DNA of 64,000 nucleotides, taken from NCBI GenBank assembly GCA_002900995.3, contig CM035311.1, forward strand, positions 2,356,001 through 2,420,000, in the 5' to 3' direction. The position numbers and the translations under genes were made by a program. This DNA comes from Ganoderma boninense (lineage: Eukaryota; Basidiomycota; Agaricomycetes; Polyporales; Polyporaceae). The notes under the pieces are model-generated. The model had not been told where the DNA came from, did no database searches, and was given only the letters and a program-made list of their open reading frames with translations. This document shows, one piece after another, positions 31,664 to 44,372 of the stretch (position 1 is its first letter; each line of letters begins with the position of its first letter).

Positions 31664-34476
31664 TCATGCCGCGTCGGTCGCCTTCGCCGCGAAGTGGAGT
31701 GTCCAGCTCGACAGTAGGCGGTGGGCGTTGACCGCCTGGCCATCCAATCTAGAATGCGGCACGTCAGTTGGAGACCACGAAGCCTACCACGAAGCAGAAC
31801 GTACCCAGGTGTCCCGTACGTCAGCGGCGCCATGTAGATAAACATGACGAACAGGACCAGCGTGAACACGCCGACGAAGATAGGACCACGCATCCCCAAG
31901 TCGGCGTACGTTGCCGGCTTGTGAGCACGCAGGCGGGGGCCCCACACTGAGATGGGGTAGTTGATGGTCTCGGAAAGCGCAAAGGACAGGACGGAGCCTG
32001 CGATGAGCGCGGAGATGAGGTGCGAGGGGAGGTAGTGGTGGATGAACAGCTGGCGGCTGAACAGGAAGAAGGGGAAGTAGTGGACCGCCCAGAAGAGGAC
32101 AAAGAAGCCCGTCGAGTTGACGAGACGATGGCGGACCGCTGTGAACTAGTTAGCCGAGGGCGATGGACAGGCAAGGACGATGGAGACTCACGTTCGGTAA
32201 GGGGCTCGATATCGCGTCGGCGGGCGATCAGGTCCGCGAGCATGATGCCTGTGTAGAGGGAGAGGCCGATAACACACGACCACCAGCCGACGAGGTTACC
32301 AATCAAGTAAATCTGCTTCTGTCCCTCAGACTGAGTCCAGAAACTGATACCGCTAATGAGGAACGGCCAGTTGATGGGACCGCTAGCGTATGGGTGAGAC
32401 GCGGTAAGACCGGCGTTGTGCTGCAACATGAGGATTTGAAGCTCAAAGAACTTGCTAAAGAAGTTCATAGACTTGGGTTCCTTAGGAGGCGCGTCACCGG
32501 TGCGCTCCATAGATTCCTCGCCAGCTGGGTTCAGAGTTTCAGTGCACTTGCAAATACCATGTGTAGATGTAACCCACTCTCATCGGCCACAATGGCGTCC
32601 ACGAACCAGACCGCGGTCTTGTCGTTCACGTTCTTATTGCCATTAATTTCCTGCTGCTTGTATGCCCAATCAGGGAGCTGCTTTGAGTGCGTCCACATCG
32701 CGACCTTGGTGGGCACATGGACCAAGCGGAAGTGTCCAGACTTGCTCTTCCACTCTTCGCCCTCGTAGCCGTCAACGAGGCGGATTTGGAACAGCGTATC
32801 GTTGTAGCGCGAGTGGTCATCCTTCTCCCAGGTGGTGAACTCCTCGTTCGTCGGCATCAACGGCGACGCGACATCGTGCGTCAGCAGATACGTTTGCGTG
32901 TTGACATGCAGCAATTGGATAACATCTTCATGGCGAACAACGCGTCCACGGCCGGTCTCCGGGAGCGCCTTGGTCGGGACGATCTGCCAGTGGTTGTTAG
33001 AGTCTTCATGACCATAGCCAGTGACCTGTTGGCCTTGACTACTGATACGGCCGTCCTCGTATTTCAAGGGATAGCGGTCAGGGTGCGAGTGGAGGAAGAC
33101 ACGAGTGTCCTTGTGCCTCATGGTGACGGTGTCATAGTAGCGGAGCTCTAGAGCGGAAATTTAGCAATAGGTTACATCAAAACTCAACCAACGTTATCTG
33201 ACCTTGGCTGTTGAGCAACAACTCGTTGCCACGAAGGGTCTCCTGGAACGCAGGGCTCATGAAGGAGTCGCCCGTACCGGAGTTAGTGAGGAGGGAAAGA
33301 TGGACCCAGAAGATGCTGAGGTAGAGGAACAATGGAAGCACAATGAAGGCGGTTGCCCTGGCCATGAAGTGTCTCCAGAAGTATTCCTAGAATTCATGAG
33401 TGCATGGCCTCATCAACACATCAGATTTCGCTCACCATGCTATGACCCTTCTTGATGTCCAAAATATCCCACAAGTCCACGATAACAGCAGTACCAATGG
33501 CTACGACAGTCAGGATACCGTTGACTTTGGAGGCCCAAGTAAGGGCCATAAAGGTCCCAGTGGCGAGGATCCAGACCCACCAGTCCCAGGAGAAGTCCCT
33601 GAAAGAATGACAGTCAGGGCAAAGTCGGGTAAGAGGCGCTGAATGACGTACATGTACCGAAGCTTCCGCCATCGGATGTATGAGTACATAGTCAGGGACA
33701 TGAAGAAGATGAGGGTAGCATCGAGAAGGATGAGACGGTCTTGGGCAATGTGCGCGTTGTCTATACACGGGAAGATGAGGAGAGAGGGATGCGAGACAGC
33801 GAATAACACGAACCAAAGAGGACAATAGAAGCGGAGAAGGTCGCCACTATGGTCGAGTAACCGCACTCCTTCATGATAGCATAGACAACGGGGACGGTGA
33901 GACTGCCGAGGATAGCGGGGAGGGCACGCATGCCGACGTAGGGGACATGGGCCTCGGTGTAGCTGTCGCCGATGTTCTCGAAGCCAAAGGAGCCATCGTA
34001 GCCCACGAACCAACCGGCGAGACCGAAGAGGAGTTTTGCAAAAGGAGGGTGGACGTCGAAGTAGTACTGTCTTGTAATATAATACGAGGCGAACTTGCCG
34101 AAGTGTACTTCGTCGAAGCTGAACACGTCGCACGTGAGTACGGACGCGGCATACACGTATTCTTGGCAGACTTACACAACCTGGTCTGGGAAGTTGATTT
34201 TGTAGAAACGTAGCGCAAAGGCAATCGTGGTCAACGTGACAATCATCGCGACATTAATTTGCTCGGATTCGAACAGCTTCTCAATGTAGCTGCGATTGCG
34301 CTGGCCATGGTGGCACAGGTCAGGTCGAGGGGAACATGCGCGCGCAGGCCATACGTGTCACGTACAGGGTTCTGGATGTCCAGATGCTCGTCATCGTCCA
34401 CGTCGGTGTTGGTATCGCGGGGAACATTGGAGCCGACTCTTCGCTGGCGGATACGGCTTGGACCGCCGTGGTCCAT
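31664..34476 (-). CDS. PMT4: Dolichyl-phosphate-mannose protein O-mannosyltransferase, PMT4 type
   Basis: PMT enzymes in the ER membrane transfer mannose from dolichol phosphate to Ser/Thr of secretory proteins. The N-terminal exon starts MDHGGPSRIRQRRVG at 34476 and is spliced to RNRSYIEKLFESEQ. The catalytic loop 1 motif follows as FDEVHFGKFASYY and DVHPPFAKLLFGLAGW, including the Asp-Glu pair needed for activity. Multiple membrane helices follow, then the luminal MIR region (RVFLHSHPDRYPLKYEDGR, GQQVTGYGHEDSNNHWQI, YLLTHDVASPL). The uninterrupted YEDGRISSQGQQVT wording and THDVASPL point to the PMT4/POMT1 branch rather than PMT1 or PMT2. The C-terminal helices end in TPGLDGQAVNAHRLLSSW. 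PMT4 normally acts as a homodimer and prefers membrane-anchored Ser/Thr-rich proteins. It starts divergently from PRP4, about 215 bases away. Confidence 0.9.
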
Positions 34477-34691
34477 GGCGAGGCAAGGTAGAGGGAGGAG
34501 AGGAGGAGGAGGAGGAGAGAAAGGGTGGGAGAACGGTGAAGCTCTGCTCGCGTTTGAAGAAACAGACCAGACGCCCGTGTTCAGGCTGCGGGCGCGGGCG
34601 CTAAACGTACCTACACCCGGCGCTTGTAGATCCTTGCCTGCTTTGCCTCCGCCGACCGTCGCGTCCGCAGCCTCGCGTCTCGTCCTCCACC
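34477..34691. promoter_or_regulatory. Bidirectional PMT4/PRP4 promoter
   Basis: Only 215 bases separate the two start codons. A purine run of repeated GGA units lies at about 34,490-34,530, which reads as a CT tract for PMT4. No TATA box is visible. Confidence 0.5.
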
Positions 34692-36615
34692 ATGTCCGAA
34701 CTCACCTTCGACACGCTCATAGACGACGGCAATTACCTTGGCTCAGAGCGCGCAAGACTCGAGAATCAGGTCATCCTCGATGAACTGGAGCGCAAGAAGA
34801 AGGCGCGCAACCTCGCCGTCCCCACCGATGACAACAAGGTCAAGGCCAGGTTGCGCGAGATCGGAGAGCCCATAACTCTGTTCGGTGAACGCGTGAGTTG
34901 CATCTATTATGGCAACGCGAGCCTTACGGACCAACCTATGCGCAGCCTCCAGACCGGAGAGACCGTCTCATCTATGTGCTTTCTCAAATAAATGCGGCAC
35001 GAGGGGATGAAGCTATGGCTGTGGACGAGGAGTCCTCAGAGGAGAGCGAAGAAGAGGTACGTCTGTTCTGATCCCTTCGAATGTCAGCCTTGCCCATCGT
35101 TCACGCCTAGGTCGAGGAATTCTATTCTCCCGGTTCCCTCGAGTTGCTCGAGGCCCGGAGAACACTCGCGGAATACTCTCTTCCCAGGTTGGATTTCCGA
35201 TAGGTGGAAACCATGCATAGGTGCTTACTGTGTCCCCTTTCTTCTCTCGAACCCATGTAGAGCTCAAAAAAGAGTCGCGCAGCAACGGATAGACAGCAAG
35301 ATCCCCCTTGGTCGCATAATCGACATCCGGAAGAAGGTATTCGCAGACGTGAAGGTGCGTCTTGACATCTACCCGGCATATTTTTCCCAACCTCATCGGA
35401 TACATCATCCAGAGCTTCGCGAATTTGGGCTCACAAATTGGTGATGAGCGTCCAATCTCCCTTGTCCGGTTTTCTCCCAACAGCAGGTACCTCGCCACTG
35501 GGAGTTGGGCAGGGAACGTAAAACTATGGGACATGCCAAACTGCACACCTGTCCGCACGTTCCGTGGACACACAGACCGCGTCGGGGGTGTGTCGTGGCA
35601 TCCAAAGGCAACACTTGGGCAAAGTGAGGATGCTGTGAATATAGTCAGTGGCGCAGCAGACCAAACACTTCAGCTTTGGTCGCTCAATAGGTGTGTAGCA
35701 ATTGCCACATCCATCTACCTGTTGCTGAGTAGGCCAATAGCGAAAAACCGCTGGCAACCATGAAGGGCCACGTCGAGCGAGTAGCTCGCGTCGCTTTTCA
35801 TCCTTCCGGCAACTATGTTGCAAGCGCGAGTTTCGACACAACATGGCGATTATGGGACGTAAACACCGCAAAGGAAGTTCTATTGCAAGAGGGCCATTCG
35901 AAAGAAGTCTTCTCTGTGGAGTTCCAGAACGACGGCGCACTGTGTGCATCCGGGTATGTGCGTTACCCTTCGCATAGCTTGAGCGGCTTCTAACCTGCTC
36001 TCAGTGGACTTGACGCTATTGGCCGAGTATGGGATCTCCGCACAGGACGGACAGCTATGGTTCTCGATGGCCACGTCCAGGCCATCTTCGCGATTGCGTT
36101 CTCACCAAATGGGTAGGTCTCACCTCGCTTCCATACCTTACAAATAATCCCGTGTCTGACCTAGACCGTTATGCAGCTACCAAATCGCCACCGGCTCCGG
36201 CGACGACACCATCCGAATATGGGACATGCGTTCTCTAAAAGCCCTGTACACCATACCCGCCCACCTCTCCAACGTTTCGGATGTCCGCTTCTTCGCCGGC
36301 GACGAGCTCCCACCCGCCTTCGCCCCCGAAATCGTCATGAACGGCACCGAGGACGACGATGGATCGCCAGATGCGAAGTCGCCTGACCCCGACAAGACGC
36401 TCGAGGAGTGGAAGTACCGTTCTGGCTTGTACTTCGTCAGCGGGGGGTACGATGGGCTTGTGAAGCTTTGGAGCGCAGATGATTGGCAACTCCTGCGCAC
36501 ATTGCCGACCGATGGTGGGAAGGTCATGTCCGTCGACCTGTCACACGATGGGAAGATGCTCGCGTCGGGGACGTACAACCGCAACTTCCAGATCTTTACG
36601 CCGGAAGGATCATAG
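34692..36615 (+). CDS. PRP4: U4/U6 snRNP splicing factor PRP4 (PRPF4), WD40
   Basis: PRP4 is a component of the U4/U6 di-snRNP and binds PRP3 in the tri-snRNP. The N-terminal PRP4/SFM motif is present: [18 protein letters not shown], spliced at 34893-34945 to [14 protein letters not shown]. Next comes an acidic stretch ([14 protein letters not shown]), a helical linker ([18 protein letters not shown]) and a seven-bladed WD40 domain from [18 protein letters not shown] to the end, with VKLWDM, LQLWSL, WRLWDV, GRVWDL, IRIWDM and VKLWSA marking blade ends. A Glu/Asp-rich insert ([15 protein letters not shown]) lies between blades 5 and 6. The gene has about eight exons. Domain order and size match the eukaryotic family. 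Confidence 0.92.
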
Positions 36616-36923
36616 TTCTGATTTCTTGGTCGTTGACCGCGGCCATGTATCTCTATCTTTGTACAGCTTCGTATTGATATTGATGAACTTGGAAGTCCAG
36701 TATCTATTAGGAACGGAGGTGTAACCTGCCGGCACGGCTTGACGACGTCTGAAGATGTAATAAAGAAAGTGCATGCATAGTAGTACAGTGCTGAGAAATA
36801 GTTAATGTCCTGACAGGTCTGCACCATGCACATGCGGTCGAAGGAGAGGCAATTGGGAACGAGAGATCCATAAGCATAATACAGTAATCATCACCTTCAG
36901 GCAACTCATGCCTTCCCCCAGGT

Positions 36924-39900
36924 CTATATTACACCGTTGCGCACCTGCAGAGGCGCAGTCAGTAATCAGTCTCCTCTCAACAACAATGAAAAGCAAAGGA
37001 CGTACCTTCTGCATAAACCCAGAAACCCGACTGATGTCGATGACCTGCGCTTCGCTCTCCATCGCAACGACCAAGTTTTCGAGCAACTGGAATGCCAACA
37101 CGCACGCAAATCGCAAACGCGACGCACGACGAGAAAAAAAAGAAAAGTCACGCTCAGCAAACCCGCATCATCACCACACAACAGCAAACGGAACACGAGC
37201 ACGCGGGCTCGCACCCGTCGAGCCCTGCCGCCGCGGCGCTGCGACTCACCTCCTCAACCTTGTCAATGGGCACGCCCGTGCACAGCGCGACGATCTTCTT
37301 GCACTGGAACTCCTTCTCCGCGCTCGCGCCCTGCAGCGAGCGCATCCGCGTCTCGAGCAGCTGTTCCACGCGCGCGTACCACATCTTCATCCGTCTCAAG
37401 CGCACCAGCGTCGCCGCCGAGTCCCCCATCGGCACCGTCGGGTCGACGTCCAGGTTCGCCGGCATCGGCATGTCGACCGCCCCAGCCTGCCCTCCGCGCG
37501 GGCCGCCGTCGGGCGGGGGCTCTGAGCGGCCGGTCCAGTCGAAGCTGTCCTCGTCGTTGAGCGCGCGCTCGAGGTTGCGCACGCGCTGCGTCGTCTGGTC
37601 GAGCTCGCCGCAGCGCGCCTGCCAGTGCTGGATCTGTCGGCGCTGCTCGGAGAGCTCGCGCGTGGCGGCGCGGAGGTGGACCTGAGTGACGTCGAGCGCG
37701 TCCTGTTTCGACTTGACTTCTGTGCCAAAGTCGCTCCCGAGCCCCTGGATCATCGTGGTGATGTCTGCAGGTTTGCGCGAATGAGCGCGCGAAGACCATG
37801 GCCAGGAGAAGGAGTGATATGGGCTCACCAGCTATGACGTCTTGGCTCTTCTGTATGGGCACCGACGGGACAGACCGTAGTGATGACAAGATATCCTCTG
37901 ATCTTGCGCTGCCGCCGAGTTCCTAGAGCAGTGTCTTAGACGCTTGAAAGTCGCAAGACGATTGGGAACCTACCTCAGTCTCCACTCCGAAATCGCCTGG
38001 CCGTAGCCCAAGTTTGTTCGCAAGGAGCTTGTTAGCGCCAGCATCTAGTAGTACCCTGACCAGGCTTCGGTTCCCTACCCTTGCAGCGATGTTCAACGCC
38101 GTGTCTCCATGTTCGTCCTGGATATCGATGATGGACCTGAAGTCCGCACGCTCGCGGTTGACAATCCACAGGTTCACCTGGTCTAAATAATACCGTGCCG
38201 CAACCGCGCGTCCCTTCACGCCCGCCGTCGCAACGATATGGTGGAAAATGCTTCGGCGAGCGGTGTCCAGTGTACGGACGCTAACACTCAAAGCCGCGAC
38301 GAGGGTATGGAACGTCTGCGTGTCGAAACAGTGCGTCGCCAGACATGCCCGCATGAGCGCCGTCTCTCCGCTGAAGTTACCACGGTGGATGTCGGCGCCT
38401 GCATTGAGTAGAGCTTCTACAGTGGAATGCCGGCCTGTGCTTGCCGCGATGTGGAGTGCGGTGTGTCCCTGCTCGTCCAGCACCAGGTCAACATCTGAGG
38501 CAAGAGCGGTGAGGTCTGGAGGAATTTCCCGAATCATGTCCAAGACAAGTTTTGGATCATCGCGTGAGCAGATTGCCTGCACAATGGCTGCGCGCCGTGT
38601 GTCGCGGGCGGGAGCGTTGTGGTCCATTGTGCGTGGGATGGAGGGTTTGGAGGCGAAACGGATGGTATACTGAGGTTCAGTTTTGCTTTCCGGGGCTTTA
38701 CCATTGGGGACTATTGGTTGCGAGCTGGGTGGCCGTGAGACACCATTCGCAGCAACTGCAGGGGGACTCGGTTCATGGGCGCCGCTCGTAGACGGTGGAG
38801 GCATGCTGGCATGCGATTGTATGTTACCAACGATGGGAGAAGCGCGTCCTGTAGCATCCGGAAGAGCAGGTGGTTCGGTACGTGCTCGCTTCGTTGGTGA
38901 CGGGCCGCCATCGGCCTGCGGAGTCGCCGAAGCCGGTCGTGATCGGTCCAGCATTTGGATATCGGGAGAGGCCGCTAAAACTGGAGGGGCGGTTTGAGAT
39001 GTTGATGTAGGAGGCATTGGATGGTCCAGGTCTATTTGGGAGTGGCTTCGTTTGAGCGAGGGTTGCGGTAGAGGTGGAGGGGTCGGAGACACTGCTCCAA
39101 TGGGGAAGCCAGGGGGATAGCCAGCTGCTAGATGTGGGCCAGGTGAAACACTGAGGACATGAGCGAAAACAGACATACTGGATGTAGACGGGGTGAAGAG
39201 TCCTTGTGCCCGACCTTGATTAAGTAGGCGAAGCGCCGAGCCGGGCATAATGGGTGGTGGTGCCAAACCTATATATTCACAAAATTCGTGGGTCAATCTC
39301 AGAGAGTAATGCGTGAAACGTACCAGGTACACTGGCAAGCGATGCTGGTAGACTTCCCATGGGATTGGCATTTGGAACGAAGTCAAACAATGGTGCGAGC
39401 AGAGGCGCGACCCCATATTGGAGGGCAATATCACGCCCACGTTCGAGGGGAATCCTGGGATAGAAGGTGGACCTCGCTCAGTATATTCAACATAAAATAC
39501 CACGGCATAAGGCTAACGACGCGGAAATTCTACTACATCCATGGATCATATGATTCAGGCGAAAACACAGTCGACTCATACGAATGAACTGACCGATCTC
39601 ATGACTAAAGAGCGCGTATATTTAAGAATCGTGGAAATGGGACGCATCCGCGATATTACAGTGCCGGATGGGTCCCATTGCCATTTTCACGTTCCTCATC
39701 GTTTCGCAAATATTCAGTCATATGTAGTGCACCCCTTCCATGATTCGGGGGGTTCGAGGCACGATGCTCTTACATTTACCTATCTACCTTGACCACCATC
39801 ACCTCATTAGGTGTGGGTTTGGCCAATGTCAACGAAAGTCAGGTCCCGTGGGTGGCGTCAGCGGGGTATACCACATACGTAGCCTGTCGTGGAGGGTCAT

Positions 39901-40928
39901 GGTGCGCGATGTTTAGAATGAAGATGGAAAGGGAACTCGGTCGACAGTCCACGTAGTGGAACCAAAGTGCCCTTGAAGGCTCTTCATTTCCAGCATTCTA
40001 TTCAAGAGTGCAAGCGCTTCTGCACGATTTACACGCCCGCTGGACACCAATAACATATAGTGCGTTGCACAAGCACCTACACACTTGGGTGCAATAGACA
40101 ACGAAGTATGAGGTGGTTGCCGAAGTATGAGATGGTTGCCTTACCGGCATAGTTTGGTGCGGGGGAACGCAACGCAAGATCGCTTTCAGAGGGTGCAAGG
40201 GGAGGGCAAGACGCGTCAAAAAACCTCGATTGACGCGCCATGTCATGCCATTCCTCACGTTTCATAGGACACGGGTGCCATCGCAAGACACGAAAACGCG
40301 CAAGGTGCTTCCATTCCCTTCTCCTTTCACCAAGGAGTCCGGATAAGATGAAACACGTGTCCAACAAGACTCATTCGGAGAAAACCAGCTTCCCTGCCGC
40401 CACCCACGATCAAAGGAAGCGTGTCCGGCTTGGGTGCAGAGGAGTCAACGACCCCGTCAGGTCTACGCGACGCTGGTACGCCACCCTGGAAGTCCATCAA
40501 GACTTCGGAGTAGTAGTCGCAAGGATACGGAACGAGAATCTGGGGCATGCACACGGTCTCATAGCATGGTGGAGAAAGCAAGCCACCGAAGGTGAGACTC
40601 ACCAGGTGCCCTGATACTTTCCATAGCCTCCCTGCACGATCTCATGCTTTCCGGGTAGGATCTCCTTCTCCAAAATCTTAGTACGCCGGCCTTTGTCCAC
40701 GCCAGCAACCTTGAGAATCTGGGTCGCATTCACGTAGGAGTCAGCCCGCCTGCGCATGACAGCGATACCGCGGACCATGCATTCGTACACCTGGACGGGA
40801 GCCAAGAGCAGGTCAAGAGGGTATATGCGCATAGAAGAAGGATGACGGACCTGTACGGAAGAGTAAACGGCATTGTAAATTTTGACGGGGGCCTGTTGCT
40901 GAGAGGGTTGTCTCTGTGCGGACTGCAT
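36924..40928 (-). CDS. MBP1: MBF-type APSES/KilA-N and ankyrin-repeat transcription factor
   Basis: Eight exons (40928-40857, 40790-40603, 39454-39324, 39268-37974, 37922-37829, 37764-37250, 37086-37006, 36944-36924) give 798 residues in frame. The APSES DNA-binding domain is at about residues 15-110: [62 protein letters not shown] Pro/Ser-rich linker with [11 protein letters not shown] follows. Ankyrin repeats ([50 protein letters not shown]) are followed by a long coiled coil ([20 protein letters not shown]). This is the Mbp1/Swi4/Res architecture that activates G1/S genes through ACGCGT boxes. Intron 2 is 1,148 bases. The last exon is 21 bases. Confidence 0.9.
39455..40602 (-). other. Exceptionally long intron within the MBF gene
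   Basis: The GT donor at 40602 and AG acceptor at 39455 splice GTW to IPLERGR, a continuous APSES sequence, so the 1,148 bases are intronic. Other introns in this gene are 50-165 bases. A 19-base tandem duplication lies inside (40102-40139). A minus-strand frame at 39913-40101 reads somewhat protein-like ([20 protein letters not shown]) but is not recognised. A decayed insertion, a regulatory element or a non-coding RNA are possible. Confidence 0.7.
40102..40139 (+). repeat. 19-base direct duplication
   Basis: CGAAGTATGAGGTGGTTGC is followed immediately by the same unit with one change (G to A at base 12). It sits in the long MBF intron and could be a recent replication slip or a remnant of an insertion. 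Confidence 0.7.
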
Positions 40929-41320
40929 TGCCGCGAGAGGACTGCGTCGAGGGTCGGAGGGAGAAGGCAGCGGAAGCGCTCTCAGGCTCACGACGCGCGC
41001 CGAGACGCGCTCACAGGCGTGTTGTCGGAGCCCGAATTCATCGTCACCACCGCGATCCTGTGACCGTGTCCCCCTGTCACCAGCACCCCGGTCACGCCAG
41101 CCAGCGAGCCGAGCCAGTTGGCGCTGTCGTCGTTGACGCGCTCGGCCACCGGCTCACAGAGAGTCTGCAGCTGCTGCGACGACTGCGACCGACCCCACCT
41201 TTATCCCCGTCCATGCTCTAAGTCTCTTCGAGTTTCCTGTAACGCCGCCGTCTTCGCACACGGCACTCACGACTTCCTAATTCATCCCGTGGCCTTGTTC
41301 CCGACTCGGCTGTACTCACC
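40929..41320. promoter_or_regulatory. Bidirectional MBF/MVP1 promoter with three ACGCG cores
   Basis: The 392 bases between the two divergent starts hold ACGCGC at 40993-40998, 41005-41010 and 41136-41141. ACGCG is the core of the MluI cell-cycle box read by MBF itself, so autoregulation is suggested. ACGCG cores are not rare in GC-rich DNA, so this is weak without a count of background frequency. Confidence 0.4.
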
Positions 41321-43993
41321 ATGTTCAACGCACCTCGGCCTGTGCAGGCTTACGGCTCTTCCTCGCAGTTCGGCGCAAGCTTTGTGACCGAGAACCCTCT
41401 CATCAGCTCCGTCTACGACGACGGGCTTGACCCTTGGAGCACCACCCCCAGTCCGGCTCCCCCGCCATTACCTTCATTCTCTGCTTCCTCATCTGGCTTC
41501 AGTTCCGTGATCGGTATGTCATAGCCACTCCTCCCTTTCATTACGATCTGAGCAGCTTTCATCGCAGGCAATGCAAGCCTTCCCCTCATATACAGCCGGG
41601 CTTTCTCCGTTGTGGATCCTGGCAACACTGGGGAAACCTCTGTCAATGCCTTGTCAAGGGTACTCGGCACATCGTCCCTTCCCGCGTCTACTGTCGACAA
41701 GGTCAGTGTTCCAATATTTCTGCCATACCCAGCTCGTTGCGAATGATGCGCAACAGATCGTCAGCCTCGTCAGTTCAAGACCGCGTGTATCACGCCTGGA
41801 GTTCTTCGTGGCTTTGGCCCTAGCAGCCTTAGCCCAATCCGGCAAAGGTGCGCTAAACACTCCGAGGTTCGCCTTTGCTCAAGCTCATGTCACTATTTGA
41901 TCAGACGTGAGCGTCGAGCGCGTCGCTGCACTTGCGCAAGAGAATGCCCTGCCAGAGCCTGCCCTTGACCTTGCTTCGCTCCCTGCTTCCAACTCCACGT
42001 TTCAAGACATTATGCAGATGCCGCCACAGATAGCCACACGTGGTTATTCGGCGGAAGATCCGTGGGCCTCCAAGTTCACGGCTCCCACTGCACCTCCAAA
42101 ACCATCCCCGGCCTTCAGCCAGACCAATGGTGCACCGTCAAATATTAACGGCACCGGACTGCCCCGTGATTGGTGGAAGAAGCAAGAGACCATATTCGTC
42201 AATGTCCTTGGCCAACAAGGCTTCATCTTAAACAGATACCTTGTGTATGAGATTTCTAGTGATGTGTGTGGATTTACCTGAGTCCTTGCTACGATACTAA
42301 TATCATTTTACAGCGAGGGGCCCCAGTTCCACGCCGCTACTCGGAATTTGTTTTCTTGTGGGACGTGTTGGTCAAGCGGTATCCTTTCCGACTTCTCCCA
42401 GCATTACCTCCCAAACGAATAGGTCGTGAGTGCAATGCAAACATTGTCATGACTGAAGGTATTGACCCACTACTTCACAGCCGACGAAGGCTTCCTTGAG
42501 CAACGCAGGTTCGTTTAACGGAAGCTTATTGTTGGCCTCTCAATTGATATATCTCTATGTTTGCAGACGTGGATTGACCAGGTTTATCAATTTCGTGGTG
42601 TGGGTGACGCATTATTCCAGTCACGTATTGCATCCCTGATACCCTTCCAGCAACCATCCGGTGATCAAAGATGACCCTGTCCTCCAATCTTTCCTGACTG
42701 AGCCCTCTCTTGAAGAGTGGCGCAAGCACACCGCCATTTCCTACGAGGAAGAGTCCACTGGGAAGCGAGTAGACCGCATTGAGGAGATGGCTATTCCTAG
42801 CGACCTGGAAGACAAGCTCACGTACGTCGCATTCCTGCATTCGCCTCGTTCCTGGTGTTGACTTCATTGGCTTGCTAGTGTTGTGCGAGGGAAGATTGGC
42901 TTCCTCATCGAGCACTGGCAACGCATTTGCCTGCTCACGGAGCGCATCGTCAGGCGCCGGGAGGCAGCAGCGGTACGCCTTACTCCTGTAATGCGGACAA
43001 GCTTCTTGCCGACTCACCTGTCCTTGACCCTGCCGCCGCTCGCCTCCTTCTCGTCGTCTTTCTCCTCTCTGTCATCCGGCCGCACATCCACTTCCGGCTC
43101 GACGTCTTCTTCTACTGCGGTTGACAACGACGCGGATTCCTCCGCCTCGATCTTGTCTGGGCTGACGCCTGGGGCACGTCATACTTCTCTGGACGGACAG
43201 GCGGACCTCGCACGCCTGACAAACACGATGAAGAGCCTTGTTGAGAGCAATGAGCGCTGTTGGCGGGGTGAGGATTGCGAGCTCTGTGCTGGTGTGAGGC
43301 AGGGTCTTGTCCATGTTTCATCGCACACCCAGCGTCATGCGGATGCGCTTGAGCACCGCGTGAGTCTCCTTTCAACGTACATCTCATGTTGCTCTATGTT
43401 GACACCCTTCTTAGTCGCGGACGATGCTCTATTCTACTGTGGAGTCCCTCAAGGTCGCGTCGAACTATCTCTAGGCTATGCATATGGTGTTGATATTTTT
43501 CACTACGCAGGCGCAACGCGATCTATACGTCGCCATGCGAGACCTCTTCATCCGGCACGACCGCCTCTCCCCTGACCAAGTTGATCGCCTCCGGAAGCGC
43601 GTTGACACCAACTCGCACAAGCTCGAGGGTGTCCGCCAGGTGAAGAAGGACGGCTGGGAGGTGGAAGCCGACAAGGTTGCCGGCGCGATCGAGAAGGACC
43701 AGGCTGCAATCGCTGCTTCACTGAACCGCCGCGTCTTCATTCGCGTTTGGTGCGTCGCCTCCTACCGGCTTCGAATATTGGCGTACCATGGGTACTGACG
43801 GATGCTCTATCATCGGGCTCGGACCGGTTGCAGCATGTGGCACGAGCTGCGAGTGGTGTTGCACAACCGGGAGAACACGCTCCTAACGCGCGCCGTGCAG
43901 TCGTTCGCGCGGGAGGAGAACGACTTCGCGGAGGCGGCAGTGACAAACTGGGCGTCGCTTCTCGATGCCGTTGAGAGCATGCCGTTGGAGTGA
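41321..43993 (+). CDS. MVP1: Sorting nexin MVP1 (SNX8 type)
   Basis: MVP1 binds PI3P on endosomes and shapes retrieval tubules. The N-terminus MFNAPRPVQAYGSSSQFG is followed by a helical region (LVANDAQQIVSLVSSRP, EFFVALALAALAQSGK) resembling the EH-like module of Mvp1, then VSVERVAALAQENALPEP. The PX domain runs from TIFVNVLGQQGFI through PRRYSEFVFLWDVLVKRYPF, whose Arg-Tyr-Ser motif contacts PI3P, to HPVIKDDPVLQSFLTEP. A BAR domain follows (RGKIGFLIEHWQRI, RLTNTMKSLVESNERCW, LYVAMRDLFIRHDRLS, FAREENDFAEAAVTNW). About ten to eleven short GT-AG introns are needed. It precedes VPS5 by 380 bases in the same orientation. Confidence 0.88.
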
Positions 43994-44372
43994 ACTTGAT
44001 TGATCGTGTTAGTGTTAATTTCGGGATGGTGGAGGATGGAGTTCATGCGAGTTCTGGACTGTGTTGTGGATCCATCATCGTAATCGGATACCCTTTTTAT
44101 ACTATCTTCATCTTGCACTATTTAGCCTTGGAATGCATCATGTCTGTATGCCGTCGTCCCTGAAGAGTCGTTACACCCGCAGTCTGTCAAGATTAGATAG
44201 AATAGGGAAGCGAGACGCCCGTCAGTGCGGTGTGGTGGCGCAAGCCAAGTTGGGGCAAGACAGTGACGGAGAGGATAGATCTCGGGTGTTTCGCTGCCGC
44301 GTCGTCGCTCCCTGGGCTGGCTGGCTTTCCTCAGATACCACTACAGGCTCGAAGATACTCTGACTCTACATC
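43994..44372. other. Spacer between MVP1 and VPS5
   Basis: This is the MVP1 3' UTR and VPS5 promoter region. No gene is present. Confidence 0.5.

Noticed and set aside
31664..34476. Assignment of the mannosyltransferase to PMT1 or PMT2
   Set aside because: The MIR wording with YEDGR before GQQVTGY and the THDVASPL motif fits PMT4 better; PMT1/2 usually have a shorter LHSH-to-QQVT spacing.
39541..39792. Plus-strand frame of 83 codons within the MBF intron region
   Set aside because: No recognisable domain; likely chance in an AT-richer intron.
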